Shown: in pieces, positions 28,217 through 37,192 of the stretch
Numbering within the stretch: position 1 is the first letter of the stretch
Layout: each line of letters begins with the position of its first letter
Assembly (NCBI RefSeq): GCF_016680995.1
Contig: NZ_JAEQMG010000010.1
Location: 1 to 64,000, forward strand
Direction of reading: 5' to 3'
DNA length: 64,000 bases
Source: Ruminococcus difficilis
Lineage (GTDB): Bacteria; Bacillota_A; Clostridia; Oscillospirales; Acutalibacteraceae
The notes under the pieces: generated by a model
What the model saw: the letters and a program-made list of their open reading frames with translations, nothing else
The model's database searches: none
Told to the model about the DNA's origin: nothing
Translations under genes and position numbers: made by a program

Positions 28217-28255
28217 TGTCATTGCGAGGGATTTATCCCGTGGCAATCTCAACCA
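28217..28255 (+). repeat. Family B palindrome
   Basis: TGTCATTGCG, GGGATTTATCCC hairpin, GTGGCAATCTCAACC in the leader of the first giant gene. Confidence 0.7.
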
Positions 28256-28259
28256 CTTT

Positions 28260-28307
28260 AAGCCTCCCTTTCCTAAGGGAGGTGGCACGAAGTGCCGGAG
28301 GGTTGCA
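28260..28307 (+). repeat. Family A palindrome
   Basis: CCTCCCTT/AAGGGAGG and GGCACGAAGTGCC hairpins with GGAGGGTTGC, adjoining the family B copy. Not present at this position in the right arm. Confidence 0.75.
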
Positions 28308-28465
28308 ATCTCAACCGCAAAGAGACGCCATTCATTGACGGAGGTCATGCGGCATTTGCCCGCTCACCTCACCGATTCACCATCCGCTGACGGTTACACT
28401 TCACATATCTTCCGATCCGCATTTTGACCGGTAACACGAACGTAACGAAAGGGAGGAATCTTTAC

Positions 28466-31400
28466 ATGAAACAAAAGACCAACCGTTTACACTTCAGCAC
28501 GCGCACGATCGCGATGATTCTGAGCGTTATCATGCTCATTGGCTCTATCGCTACCGGCTCCATGCTGAGCACCTTTGCCGCGTATCTGAAAGATAACGTC
28601 AACAGCGACGCTGTCTCTCAGGCTGCCAGCGAGGGCTGCGATATCGCTAAATCTGCGATCCCCTCACAGGATGCGGATGCGGCAAATATCACAGATAATA
28701 ATGACGCAAAAGACACGCCCGATCTCTCCGGCTTTGAAGAGAACGAGATCGTCCGTGGTATGAAGGATGATTTAGCCGGTACCGGCGCGGACGCAGATGT
28801 TTCTCAAACCGGAGCCGATACTCATTATTTGTTCTTCGCAACTACAGATAATCCGTCTAACTGGTCGAATTATGTTACCAGCACCAACGATACGTTTACC
28901 TTCACTGCTTCTCAGGTTGGTTTGACCGGTGGCTTTAAAACAGGTACAAACTATTTTATCGGTATTTCTTCAAGTAGCAGTGTTACCAATATGTGGTCAC
29001 AGGGCGGTAATGCTACTGTTTCCACATCCGGTACTGCTTTCAGCAGCAGCGGAAAACAGAACAATAATCCTTACAATTTTGCTCGATTCTCTTTGGGTAC
29101 CGCTGTTGATTCGATTACTGTAGCTGTTACTCATTCTAACGGAACCACTAACTATGCCCTTTCTGCAGCGATTGCCGATAATAACTGGTATTTAGTTGAA
29201 GGTCCTTCTTGGACTGCTGCTGTTTCTTCTGCTGTTTTCACCTATAATAATGCTACCGGTTATTATGAAAAAACAGTAAGTTGGACAGGTGATAATTACT
29301 TCAGAGTTTCTCAGGGTACCACACAGTATTCCGGTAACAATTCTACATCAGAGGATTATACTCTTTCCGCGGATACATCAGTATCCTTAGTAAAGAACAG
29401 TACAAAGTCTTTTAAATTTACTGCCGGTTCATCTTCCAAAGAATATACAATCCAGATCGATAACGGCAGCAAGAAGATCCGTATCAAAGAGGTCTCTACC
29501 TATACCTTCAGCCTGCCGACTGTTGAGCACGCTGTTGTCAAGGCGACCTACAACGGCACGACCATCAACGAGGGCGGTACGCTGACCGATCTTCCGTCCA
29601 ACGCAAGTATCACGATCAATGTGACGCCCGATAGCCTTTATACGTGCGACAATATGTCCTGCACAGTCACCGGCTCGGTTATTGCACCTACTGGCCCGGC
29701 GACGAAGTATACATTCACGATGCCCGCGGTAAATGTTCCCGCTACGGCTATCAGCTTTACACTGACTGATCAGAGCGGTAACATGAGAACCGTATACTTC
29801 AATAACTACTATACAAGATACGAGAACGTCTTCGCGTACGCAAAAACCTCTACGGGTCTTGAGCCGCTCGGTCCCTGGGCAGGTACCGGTATGACCAAGC
29901 TCGCGAACACCAACACCTACTCCATCGAGGTTCCCTATGCGGTAGATAAGATCTTCTTTATCGGTTACATCAACCCCGCATCATACAGCACCGGCGAGCT
30001 GACGATCCCGTGGGATACATATAATAACAAGCCCAAGTATACTCCCATAAATGCGAGCGATCCGACGACTACAACAGGCGGCGGCACATGGGGCGAGTAT
30101 GTTGCCAGAACCAACGAGTATACCGTTTCTGATGGTGATACGATCAAGAATAACCCCAACATCTACACCGGTATCACCGCTACCTTCTATGACTACTATG
30201 TCGATAGCGAAGTGGACGGCGAATGGATTACCGATATCAGCGACGATAACCCGAAAGATTATACGAATGGTTCAAATGCGGATCAGTCTACAACAAAATG
30301 GAATCCTTATAAAGAGCTCAATCATGCTTTGAGTGAATATGCTCATGATTTCTCTGTAGATAAGCCTCTGTACTTTGGTAACTTGAACACCAATAATGGC
30401 GGCGGCGCTGTTATTACGGATAAATATAACAACGGATACCCCAATAATTATTATTGGAATTTCAACTTAAACACTAATAACTCGATCAATTTACATCCTG
30501 CCTCTACCGCTATTACAGGGTTAGCAGGCAGCACCATGACAAATTCTACGATCCACTACGCAGGAACCAACGGCGCGGAAATGGCAATGTTTGATGAAGA
30601 CTTCCTTTCCGGTGAAAACGATAAGGGTAAAGTACTTGCTACCATTCTTCGTTCTCCGTCGTTCCCCGTAAGGAAAGAAGAAAATGTTGGTCAAACTGTT
30701 AGTAGTATCACAAAACTCCATCTTGATCCTACCGGAGGAACTTGGACAAATGACAATGCAGTATTCGACGCATATTTCTGGGGAGCAAATTTGTCCGGTA
30801 CTTGGAGGGAGTTTTCCGGTTCCGGAACAGATTATGTAGCAGATATTCCTAATGGTGCGGAAAAGGTGATTATTACCAGAAATAATACCCATGGTTCTGG
30901 TTTTTCCGTATGGAGCCAATCTGAAGATATTTCATTAACACTTTCCGGCAGTTCAGCGGTAAATAAAGTAAAATTCACTGGATGGACCGGGGGGAACCCT
31001 GATAAAGGAAAGTTTAATACATCGTTAGATACAAGTTTATCCGGTTGTACATTAACCGAAGGTCATACCTATTACGAGTATGACAGCACAGGTGGTAAAG
31101 ATAACGCATACATCACCAATATCGATAGAACCGAGAATAAGCATACCGCCAACATTGATTATTACGCAAATGATGCGGCATGGTCCGGCGGTACCACGGA
31201 GAACAAACAGGGCTTCTTCCCGTTTGATTATGCAAATAAGGGTGGATTAGCGAAAGACCTTGGCTTTGGTATGAAGCTGGAGATTCCTTTCACCCTGAAT
31301 GAGAATGGTTTGAACAAAGATGGTTCTGCACAGACCTTCGACTTCTCCGGTGACGATGACCTTTGGGTATTCGTTGATGATAAGCTCGTTCTTGACCTTG

Positions 31401-34400
31401 GCGGCGCCCACGGCAGAACAACCGGTTCCATTAACTTCAACACGAAGCAAGCATCTATGGATACTGCAGCCGCTATTAGCTCTGTAGCTACTTCAACCAA
31501 TGTTACAGGCGCTGCTATGACATCCAACTTTAATTGGTTCAACAACACCAACCCGAACACCATCCACACTATGACCATCTATTACATGGAACGTGGTATG
31601 TTCGATTCCAACCTCAAGTTCGGCTTCTCCTTCCATGCGATCCCCAACCTGCTGAGAACCGAGAAGAAGGTCAGAACAAACGGTGCGAACGGTTCTACCC
31701 GCATCAACTCCGGCTTCTTTACCGCTAACACCGATAGAAATAATATCGGTGAATCCGGTAAGACGCTGTTTGAAGAATCCTTCAATCAGGATAAATTCTC
31801 CTTCATTCAGGAGTATAGTACAAACGGCGGCGCCAGCTATTCAACCGCCGAGGGGAAGGTTTACACCATCGGTTCCGAATCGACGAATAACACGGTCGGC
31901 ACCGCAGGCAAATACGATATGGTCAACGACCGTGTCGTCAACTTCCTTGGTGAATTTGATAATGGTAACTATATCAGGCTGACCGAGACCCCGCAAACCA
32001 CCGACTATTATACTTATGATCAGAAGCTGCTTCTCTTCGACGACGCGGTGAGCACCACTGAGCCGTTAGCGGAGGATACTTATATCACAAAGACCTCCGA
32101 CGGCGCTGTTGATCATTACGCGTTCCAATTCTCCGAGTCCGCTCCTTCTTCGAGCGCTCTGGATAACCTGAGACTGCGTGCGCGTTTTGAGAACATGATG
32201 CGCGCTCATACGCTCACCCTGAGGAAGGCGATCACCGGTACGGATGATACAGAGCAATTCACGATCAAGGTGCTCTTCAAGTTCCCGGGATCGAATAATT
32301 ATATCGTTTACCCCGCATTCTATAAGAAGGTTGACAAAAACGGTGACGAGATCAACGGTAACCTTAACCCGTCTACCGGCGCTGTTACTCTCGCGGCTAA
32401 CGAATACATCGAGCTGAGCGGTATTCCTGAGAATACCGAGATCAAGGTCGTTGAGGATCTGAGCGGTAACACCTCTTATAACTACATCCGTACTACGGTT
32501 CTGGACGAAGATAGTGATACGGTCTTGACCGAAGACTTAACCGGCAACGAAAAAGGCGTTACCTTCATGATGGGTGATAAAGATCAGACCGCTACCGTAA
32601 ATAACTCCAAGCAGCTGATCCTGACCCATACACTGCACCCGAACAATCTTTCCGATGACGGTACCAAGGCAAGCACTTATGTTAAGTATGAAATATTAAA
32701 CAGCAATGATCAACCACAATATACTTCTGATGAAGTAAAAAACGGTCCCTTGACCGTTAACGGTACATATCTTGTTTCCGATTCATCAAATAAATTGAGA
32801 GTCACGTTGAGGACTCCCCTTGCTGATTTCTACAATTTCAAGGAATATACCGTTCAGGATGGCGTTACTGAGACAGCGAGCGGAGAGAATTACTACATGA
32901 TCGATGGTTCAGAGGGTCACAGAGGTCTTTATTCCTCTCAATCTACAAAGACTCACTCCTCCGATCATAAAGAGTATACTCTTGTCAATACTTATTCTAT
33001 TAACCAATTATTCACTAACGGTAAATTAAAAACAAATGAACTGGATTACTTCTCTGAGGTAGAAAAGCCTGAATTCAAGTACCAAATCACATATAATTAC
33101 CCGGCTTATGTCAAGACTTACGGTAATCAAAGCTATACGTATACAGGTACCTTTACTGACTACGAACTGGAAAAATACATGGAATACAGCAGTCTTATTC
33201 TTGACAGAAAGGATAAATCTTCCGGTTCGGAGACAGAGTCGTTCTTTAAAACTCTTGTCAACAACAACGCTCCCTATGAGAAGAATTTCAGAACCGAATA
33301 TGACTTCTCTACCGCGGCAATTTCTCATCTTGGTTCCACTGCTTCATCCGGTCTGTATGAAATGTCAGTGACTGTTGACGCTAATCCGACAAAGGTAAAT
33401 GCTACCTTTGTTATGCCTTACGCGCTTTCTCCTTCAACATACTGCACACCTGTTGTAGATGGAAACAACAAAGTAAATAAAGCATCTTCCGGCGACACGA
33501 CTTCGATGACATTTACGGTCTATTCTCACGATTGGGTCAACATTACCGGAAAGAGGAATCCTAAAGACACCAGTACTGATGTTGAACCCACGTTCATCAA
33601 GCCCGCTTTGATCTATTATGATGGTGAACAGGCTTACTACTTCCAATATTGGAGTGTAAAGACCGAGTCATCCTACAAGAGCGCAGCTAAGGAATATACC
33701 CGTTGCTATGATGCTTCTTTCAACCTGACTGTTTTCCAGAACTGCACGATCGAACCGGTATACAGCACTACCAGATGGTCTGAGTCAGATATGCCCTCCG
33801 GTCCGTCTTCATGGGATAACTACGAGAGATTTGATCCGGATGTTATGCGTAATAAAGATACAATGGGTAAAGTGACTCCTGTAATAGAAAACTTAAGTAA
33901 CGAGATCACTGTTGCGTTCATCGAGAATTCTCGTAACCAGTACAACCATAACGGCGGTGGAACAATTGACAATTCTCGTAAGGGTGCGGGCGACCGTATC
34001 TACTCTGATTTCCTGCTTTCATACAATAATATCGCGGGTAATCAGCAGCTGAATCTCTTGGATTTCGGAACGAAGAAGGTCGGTCTAGTTATCCAGCCTG
34101 TCGGTACAGTTGATCCGACTGAAGGCACACAAACCGAAGCTGAGTACGCAACACAATATGGCGCTTATGTTTCGTCTGCTGATTTTGATGCGATTAAAGA
34201 ATATCTCAGTAACAACGGCAGTACTTCTGGCTATCAGTTCGCGACAGCTCAATTTGATGCAAGAGAATTGGATAACAAGAACAGAATCCAGTATTACTTT
34301 GGTTTGAACAACAAATCGTTTGTTGCGTATAATGCTACTACTCTTCCTGAGCTTGCTAGCACTTATTCCAATAACCATTTTAAAGTGTTCAGAGCCTATG

Positions 34401-34519
34401 CTTATATTGTTGATTGCACTAGCGGCAATCCTGATTGGACTACCTTAAAGGTTAACAATGAGGCAACATATTTCACAATCTATGACATTGGCAGCATTCA
34501 AAATGGTCAAAAGAATTAA
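28466..34519 (+). CDS. Giant secreted surface protein 1 with PA14/fibro-slime-like domain
   Basis: A 2017-residue secreted protein. Residues 1-42 form a signal peptide with a basic start (MKQKTNRLHFSTRT). The first 110 residues nearly equal those of the partner at 37.2-43.2 kb. Residues about 110-430 are Ser/Thr/Asn/Tyr-rich beta modules resembling carbohydrate-binding repeats. A fibro-slime / PA14-like domain carries FDFSGDDDLWVFVDDKLV from residue 958. From about 1250 there is a Cna-B/prealbumin-like module (LTLRKAITGTDDTEQF). The last 500 residues are again homologous to the partner, including an NSRNQYNHNGGGT block. I see no LPXTG motif, dockerin or C-terminal helix. ATG 28466 follows GGGAGG. 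Likely an adhesin or polysaccharide-binding protein; how it stays on the cell is unknown. Confidence 0.85.
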   Translation: MKQKTNRLHFSTRTIAMILSVIMLIGSIATGSMLSTFAAYLKDNVNSDAVSQAASEGCDIAKSAIPSQDADAANITDNNDAKDTPDLSGFEENEIVRGMKDDLAGTGADADVSQTGADTHYLFFATTDNPSNWSNYVTSTNDTFTFTASQVGLTGGFKTGTNYFIGISSSSSVTNMWSQGGNATVSTSGTAFSSSGKQNNNPYNFARFSLGTAVDSITVAVTHSNGTTNYALSAAIADNNWYLVEGPSWTAAVSSAVFTYNNATGYYEKTVSWTGDNYFRVSQGTTQYSGNNSTSEDYTLSADTSVSLVKNSTKSFKFTAGSSSKEYTIQIDNGSKKIRIKEVSTYTFSLPTVEHAVVKATYNGTTINEGGTLTDLPSNASITINVTPDSLYTCDNMSCTVTGSVIAPTGPATKYTFTMPAVNVPATAISFTLTDQSGNMRTVYFNNYYTRYENVFAYAKTSTGLEPLGPWAGTGMTKLANTNTYSIEVPYAVDKIFFIGYINPASYSTGELTIPWDTYNNKPKYTPINASDPTTTTGGGTWGEYVARTNEYTVSDGDTIKNNPNIYTGITATFYDYYVDSEVDGEWITDISDDNPKDYTNGSNADQSTTKWNPYKELNHALSEYAHDFSVDKPLYFGNLNTNNGGGAVITDKYNNGYPNNYYWNFNLNTNNSINLHPASTAITGLAGSTMTNSTIHYAGTNGAEMAMFDEDFLSGENDKGKVLATILRSPSFPVRKEENVGQTVSSITKLHLDPTGGTWTNDNAVFDAYFWGANLSGTWREFSGSGTDYVADIPNGAEKVIITRNNTHGSGFSVWSQSEDISLTLSGSSAVNKVKFTGWTGGNPDKGKFNTSLDTSLSGCTLTEGHTYYEYDSTGGKDNAYITNIDRTENKHTANIDYYANDAAWSGGTTENKQGFFPFDYANKGGLAKDLGFGMKLEIPFTLNENGLNKDGSAQTFDFSGDDDLWVFVDDKLVLDLGGAHGRTTGSINFNTKQASMDTAAAISSVATSTNVTGAAMTSNFNWFNNTNPNTIHTMTIYYMERGMFDSNLKFGFSFHAIPNLLRTEKKVRTNGANGSTRINSGFFTANTDRNNIGESGKTLFEESFNQDKFSFIQEYSTNGGASYSTAEGKVYTIGSESTNNTVGTAGKYDMVNDRVVNFLGEFDNGNYIRLTETPQTTDYYTYDQKLLLFDDAVSTTEPLAEDTYITKTSDGAVDHYAFQFSESAPSSSALDNLRLRARFENMMRAHTLTLRKAITGTDDTEQFTIKVLFKFPGSNNYIVYPAFYKKVDKNGDEINGNLNPSTGAVTLAANEYIELSGIPENTEIKVVEDLSGNTSYNYIRTTVLDEDSDTVLTEDLTGNEKGVTFMMGDKDQTATVNNSKQLILTHTLHPNNLSDDGTKASTYVKYEILNSNDQPQYTSDEVKNGPLTVNGTYLVSDSSNKLRVTLRTPLADFYNFKEYTVQDGVTETASGENYYMIDGSEGHRGLYSSQSTKTHSSDHKEYTLVNTYSINQLFTNGKLKTNELDYFSEVEKPEFKYQITYNYPAYVKTYGNQSYTYTGTFTDYELEKYMEYSSLILDRKDKSSGSETESFFKTLVNNNAPYEKNFRTEYDFSTAAISHLGSTASSGLYEMSVTVDANPTKVNATFVMPYALSPSTYCTPVVDGNNKVNKASSGDTTSMTFTVYSHDWVNITGKRNPKDTSTDVEPTFIKPALIYYDGEQAYYFQYWSVKTESSYKSAAKEYTRCYDASFNLTVFQNCTIEPVYSTTRWSESDMPSGPSSWDNYERFDPDVMRNKDTMGKVTPVIENLSNEITVAFIENSRNQYNHNGGGTIDNSRKGAGDRIYSDFLLSYNNIAGNQQLNLLDFGTKKVGLVIQPVGTVDPTEGTQTEAEYATQYGAYVSSADFDAIKEYLSNNGSTSGYQFATAQFDARELDNKNRIQYYFGLNNKSFVAYNATTLPELASTYSNNHFKVFRAYAYIVDCTSGNPDWTTLKVNNEATYFTIYDIGSIQNGQKN

Positions 34520-34528
34520 GGAGGGATT

Positions 34529-34675
34529 GTGTTGAAAAAGAAGTATTACTCTCCGGAGATAGATATTATCTCACTCTCGTTAACTAAAGATACTCTTTCT
34601 GCTTCTAAGTATACAGAAGCACCTGAGTTGGAGACCCATGGCGGTAATGACGTTTGGGGTGGCGATTTTGATTAA
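34529..34675 (+). CDS. Small 48-residue peptide downstream of giant protein 1
   Basis: A GTG-initiated frame begins 9 bases after the giant gene, with AAGGAGGG at the stop codon as ribosome site. The peptide starts MLKKKYYSPEIDIISLSL and ends with a Gly/Asp/Trp-rich tail (THGGNDVWGGDFD). Its N-terminus matches the 59-residue peptide in the same position behind giant protein 2 in the pattern K-x-Y-x-S/T-P-x-hydrophobic-acidic. No signal peptide or Cys. Paralogy in two mirrored places argues for a real gene. The leader-plus-glycine-rich-tail form resembles a precursor peptide; function unknown. Confidence 0.75.
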   Translation: MLKKKYYSPEIDIISLSLTKDTLSASKYTEAPELETHGGNDVWGGDFD

Positions 34676-34740
34676 GTGATCCCTGATCACTCAATCAAAT
34701 ATAATTGATGACAGAATAAATACTGAATAATACAATAGGT

Positions 34741-34770
34741 ACAGGCAGTGCATCTCTGTACTGCCTGTGC
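34741..34770 (+). terminator. Hairpin behind giant protein 1 and small peptide
   Basis: ACAGGCAGT and ACTGCCTGT form a 9-bp stem. The T run is weak. A similar hairpin with the same ACAGGCAG core occupies the mirrored place at 36.95 kb. Confidence 0.55.
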
Positions 34771-34809
34771 TTATTACAACCTGATTTATTCAATCTCTTG
34801 GTGATGAAT

Positions 34810-35799
34810 ATGAGTATAAATTTTAAAAGAGTTATCCTTGTGCTCTTGTGTATTACGGTGATCTTCTCATCCGTAACTGTGTTTTATGCTGAATCAGTCT
34901 ATTATTATTACGGTTTTCTTTATACTTATATCAATAATGATTTGGTTTCGCTTTATGGTATTGAAGATTCAAAAACTGAGGTCCACGTACCGGATACACT
35001 TAACGGACGTAAGCTTGTCGACATCAGTAACCGTTCCTGTATGAACAACAAAAACATTACACTCCTTGAATTCTCAAACGCACTGAATCTTGAACGTATC
35101 GGATCATATGCATTTATGGGGTGCTCAGGTATCTCGGGTGAATTAAAAATACCTTCATACGTTAATCTGATTGAAGAATCAGCTTTTCGAGATTGTTCTT
35201 CAATAGAAACACTCACAATGAATTCAAATGCTGAAGTAATACCGAGTTATTGTTTTTATGGATGCACTTCACTAAACTCAGTTACATTAAATAACAACAC
35301 TACTACAATTAACTCTTTTGCCTTTGCAAATTGTTCGAAATTGAGTTATGTTGAGATCCCCTCATCAGTAACCGCCATTGCTCAAACTGCTTTTGACGGC
35401 GATACCATCACCCTCGGCGTTTACACCGACTCGGCTGCCCATCAGTATGCAGTGAGTAATAATATTCCGTTTATTCTTTTAGATGCGCCTGTACCTCCGA
35501 CTGAGCCTCCCACTCAAGCTCCGACTGCCGAGCCTACTCAGCCTGTAACAGAGGCTCCTACTGAGGCGCCGGTCGCTATCTTAGGCGATGTGGACGGTGA
35601 CGGAAATGTTTCTACTATCGACGCGACATTCATGCAGCGTTATCTGGCGTCCGTCGCTTACCCCGCCTACTGCAACTTCGCGCATGGCGACGTTGACGGC
35701 GACGGTACGATCACGATACTGGACGTCACATACATCATGAGGTATCTGGCGGGCATTGATGTCCCGTATCCGGTCAATGAACCGATTCAAAATCAATAA
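34810..35799 (+). CDS. Secreted leucine-rich-repeat protein with dockerin domain (1)
   Basis: A 329-residue secreted protein: signal peptide (about 1-27), BspA-type LRR repeats (about 60-200; units like IGSYAFMGCSGISGELKIPS and VIPSYCFYGCTSLNSVTLNN), a Pro/Thr-rich linker (PTEPPTQAPTAEPTQP) and a C-terminal type I dockerin with two calcium-loop repeats, GDVDGDGNVSTIDATFMQRY and GDVDGDGTITILDVTYIMRY. Dockerins bind cohesins on scaffoldins, so it should join a cellulosome- or amylosome-like complex; no cohesin is encoded in this window. ATG 34804 is an alternative start. It mirrors the 35.8-36.9 kb gene tail to tail. Confidence 0.88.
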   Translation: MSINFKRVILVLLCITVIFSSVTVFYAESVYYYYGFLYTYINNDLVSLYGIEDSKTEVHVPDTLNGRKLVDISNRSCMNNKNITLLEFSNALNLERIGSYAFMGCSGISGELKIPSYVNLIEESAFRDCSSIETLTMNSNAEVIPSYCFYGCTSLNSVTLNNNTTTINSFAFANCSKLSYVEIPSSVTAIAQTAFDGDTITLGVYTDSAAHQYAVSNNIPFILLDAPVPPTEPPTQAPTAEPTQPVTEAPTEAPVAILGDVDGDGNVSTIDATFMQRYLASVAYPAYCNFAHGDVDGDGTITILDVTYIMRYLAGIDVPYPVNEPIQNQ

Positions 35800-35800
35800 T

Positions 35801-35840
35801 CAAAAAAGAGCGCTTCTCAGCAGAAGCGCTCTAATTTTAT
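35801..35840. terminator. Bidirectional terminator at the axis of the inverted duplication
   Basis: AGAGCGCTTCT (35807-35817) and AGAAGCGCTCT (35822-35832) form a perfect 11-bp stem with A residues on the left and T residues on the right. It serves both convergent dockerin genes and lies at the midpoint of the island. Confidence 0.88.
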
Positions 35841-35846
35841 GTCTTT

Positions 35847-36899
35847 TTATTCGGCTTGCCATTCGCCAATGGGATAGCGCACTTCGATTCTTGCGTTATA
35901 TCTGCCGATATAAGTCGCGTCGAGAATCGTCACGACCCCGTCACCATCCACATCACCGTGCATCATGACGCAGGTGTCAGGATAAGCAACCGACGCCAGA
36001 TAACGCTGGATCAAGGTCGAATCGATGACGTCCACAGTGTTATCGCCGTTGACGTCGCCGAGATAATAACCGGAGGCCTCGGTAGGAGCTTCCGTTACAG
36101 CCTCAGTCGGAGCGATCGTCGGTTCCTCAGTCGGCGTGACAGGCTCTGTCGGAGCTTCTGTTACCGGCTCAGTCGGAGCATCGGTAGGAGCTTCTGTAGG
36201 CGGTTCTGTCGGATCAACCGGAGGGTTTAGTACAACATATCGAAAGCCCTTCTCTTCCGCAAAATGATGAGAATAGCTATCATAATATACATACAACGTC
36301 GGAGCACTGTCGTTAAACGCAGAGGTGCTGATATATGTTACTGAGGACGGGAGATATACCGATTCGAGAGATGAGCATTTCGCAAAAGCCAGATTGCCGA
36401 TACTCTCCACGCTTGGCGCAAGAATGATATTTTTCAGCCCGGAACAACGGTTAAAGCACTGTGCCGGTATTTCTGCTACACCATAGTTTACGGTCAACGA
36501 TGCCAGTTTGACACATCCCTGAAAAGCGGCAAACCCTAACGTGCGGATCGAAGAAGGAAGAATCAAATCTCCGCTCAGTTCAGTACACTCGTTAAATGCC
36601 TTTGTATTGATGATCCTCATTCGATTATTATTTTGAGAGAAATCAATCCCTGTGATATCAGTATTGTATTCAAACGCATAGGGATAAATCTCCGATATAT
36701 TTCGTCCGGAGAATTCAGCAGGCACTGTCAGCAGTGAATTCTCGCTGCTGTACGCGTATAGCGAAACATTGTAATCGTCAATATCAGCATAGGTATAGTC
36801 GCCGTCAACATACAGACTGACCGCAAATGCTGTTGTTGTACATAATACGATAAGTATGATCGATAAAAATACAGCAAATACTTTTATGAGAGATTTCAT
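35847..36899 (-). CDS. Secreted leucine-rich-repeat protein with dockerin domain (2)
   Basis: A 350-residue paralogue of the previous gene on the opposite strand. Signal peptide (about 1-26), BspA-like LRR units (about 65-205, e.g. LGFAAFQGCVKLASLTVNYG), a longer Pro/Thr/Glu linker built from APTEPVTEAPTEP-type repeats, and a dockerin with GDVNGDNTVDVIDSTLIQRY and GDVDGDGVVTILDATYIGRY. ATG 36899 has AAGGGT upstream. It ends close to the shared terminator. LRR parts have diverged much more than the dockerins. Confidence 0.88.
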   Translation of the reverse strand: MKSLIKVFAVFLSIILIVLCTTTAFAVSLYVDGDYTYADIDDYNVSLYAYSSENSLLTVPAEFSGRNISEIYPYAFEYNTDITGIDFSQNNNRMRIINTKAFNECTELSGDLILPSSIRTLGFAAFQGCVKLASLTVNYGVAEIPAQCFNRCSGLKNIILAPSVESIGNLAFAKCSSLESVYLPSSVTYISTSAFNDSAPTLYVYYDSYSHHFAEEKGFRYVVLNPPVDPTEPPTEAPTDAPTEPVTEAPTEPVTPTEEPTIAPTEAVTEAPTEASGYYLGDVNGDNTVDVIDSTLIQRYLASVAYPDTCVMMHGDVDGDGVVTILDATYIGRYNARIEVRYPIGEWQAE

Positions 36900-36939
36900 G
36901 ACCTAACCCTTCTTTCATAAGAGCGTTTCATTGAAATAA

Positions 36940-36971
36940 CATTACAGGCAGCACTAAGACTGCCTGTAATG
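36940..36971 (-). terminator. Hairpin behind giant protein 2 and small peptide
   Basis: CATTACAGGCAG and CTGCCTGTAATG form a perfect 12-bp stem; mirror counterpart of the hairpin at 34.74 kb. Confidence 0.6.
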
Positions 36972-37011
36972 TTCAATTATAGGTTAACAAATAGAATCGA
37001 TAGGTTGTGGT

Positions 37012-37191
37012 TTAGGAACCGCCGCTGACGACGTCAAAACCGCCGTTGCCGAAACCATCGTCCACGCCGAACCCGCCGTCGCTGACGTCGGTACCGCCGC
37101 CGCCGACGTTCTCAGCATCAGATCGCATGATAACGTCTCTCAGGCTGAATACAACCACCTCAAATGTCGGAGTATTATATTCTTTTCTCAT
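37012..37191 (-). CDS. Small 59-residue Gly/Asp-rich peptide downstream of giant protein 2
   Basis: Starts with ATG one base after the stop codon of the giant gene, with AGGAG inside the end of that gene. The peptide begins MRKEYNTPTFEVVVFSLRDV and continues into a tail of GGGG, DGGFGVDDGFGNGGF and VSGGS. The start matches the 48-residue peptide of the other half. No Cys, no signal peptide. The mirrored position, shared start pattern and tight coupling to the giant gene support it as a real gene; a precursor peptide or small partner of the surface protein are both possible. Confidence 0.75.
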   Translation of the reverse strand: MRKEYNTPTFEVVVFSLRDVIMRSDAENVGGGGTDVSDGGFGVDDGFGNGGFDVVSGGS

Positions 37192-37192
37192 T

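Larger units (their letters stand above)
27632..28800 (+). repeat. Left arm of the large inverted duplication
   Basis: This stretch matches the reverse complement of about 42880-44107 over nearly its whole length. The match covers the 279-bp palindrome-bounded element, a family A copy, the CGTCATCCCTGATCACAGCC block, the CCGCTGACGGTTACAC block, the ribosome site and roughly the first 110 codons of the surface protein. Differences are mainly single bases and presence or absence of short repeats. Confidence 0.85.
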
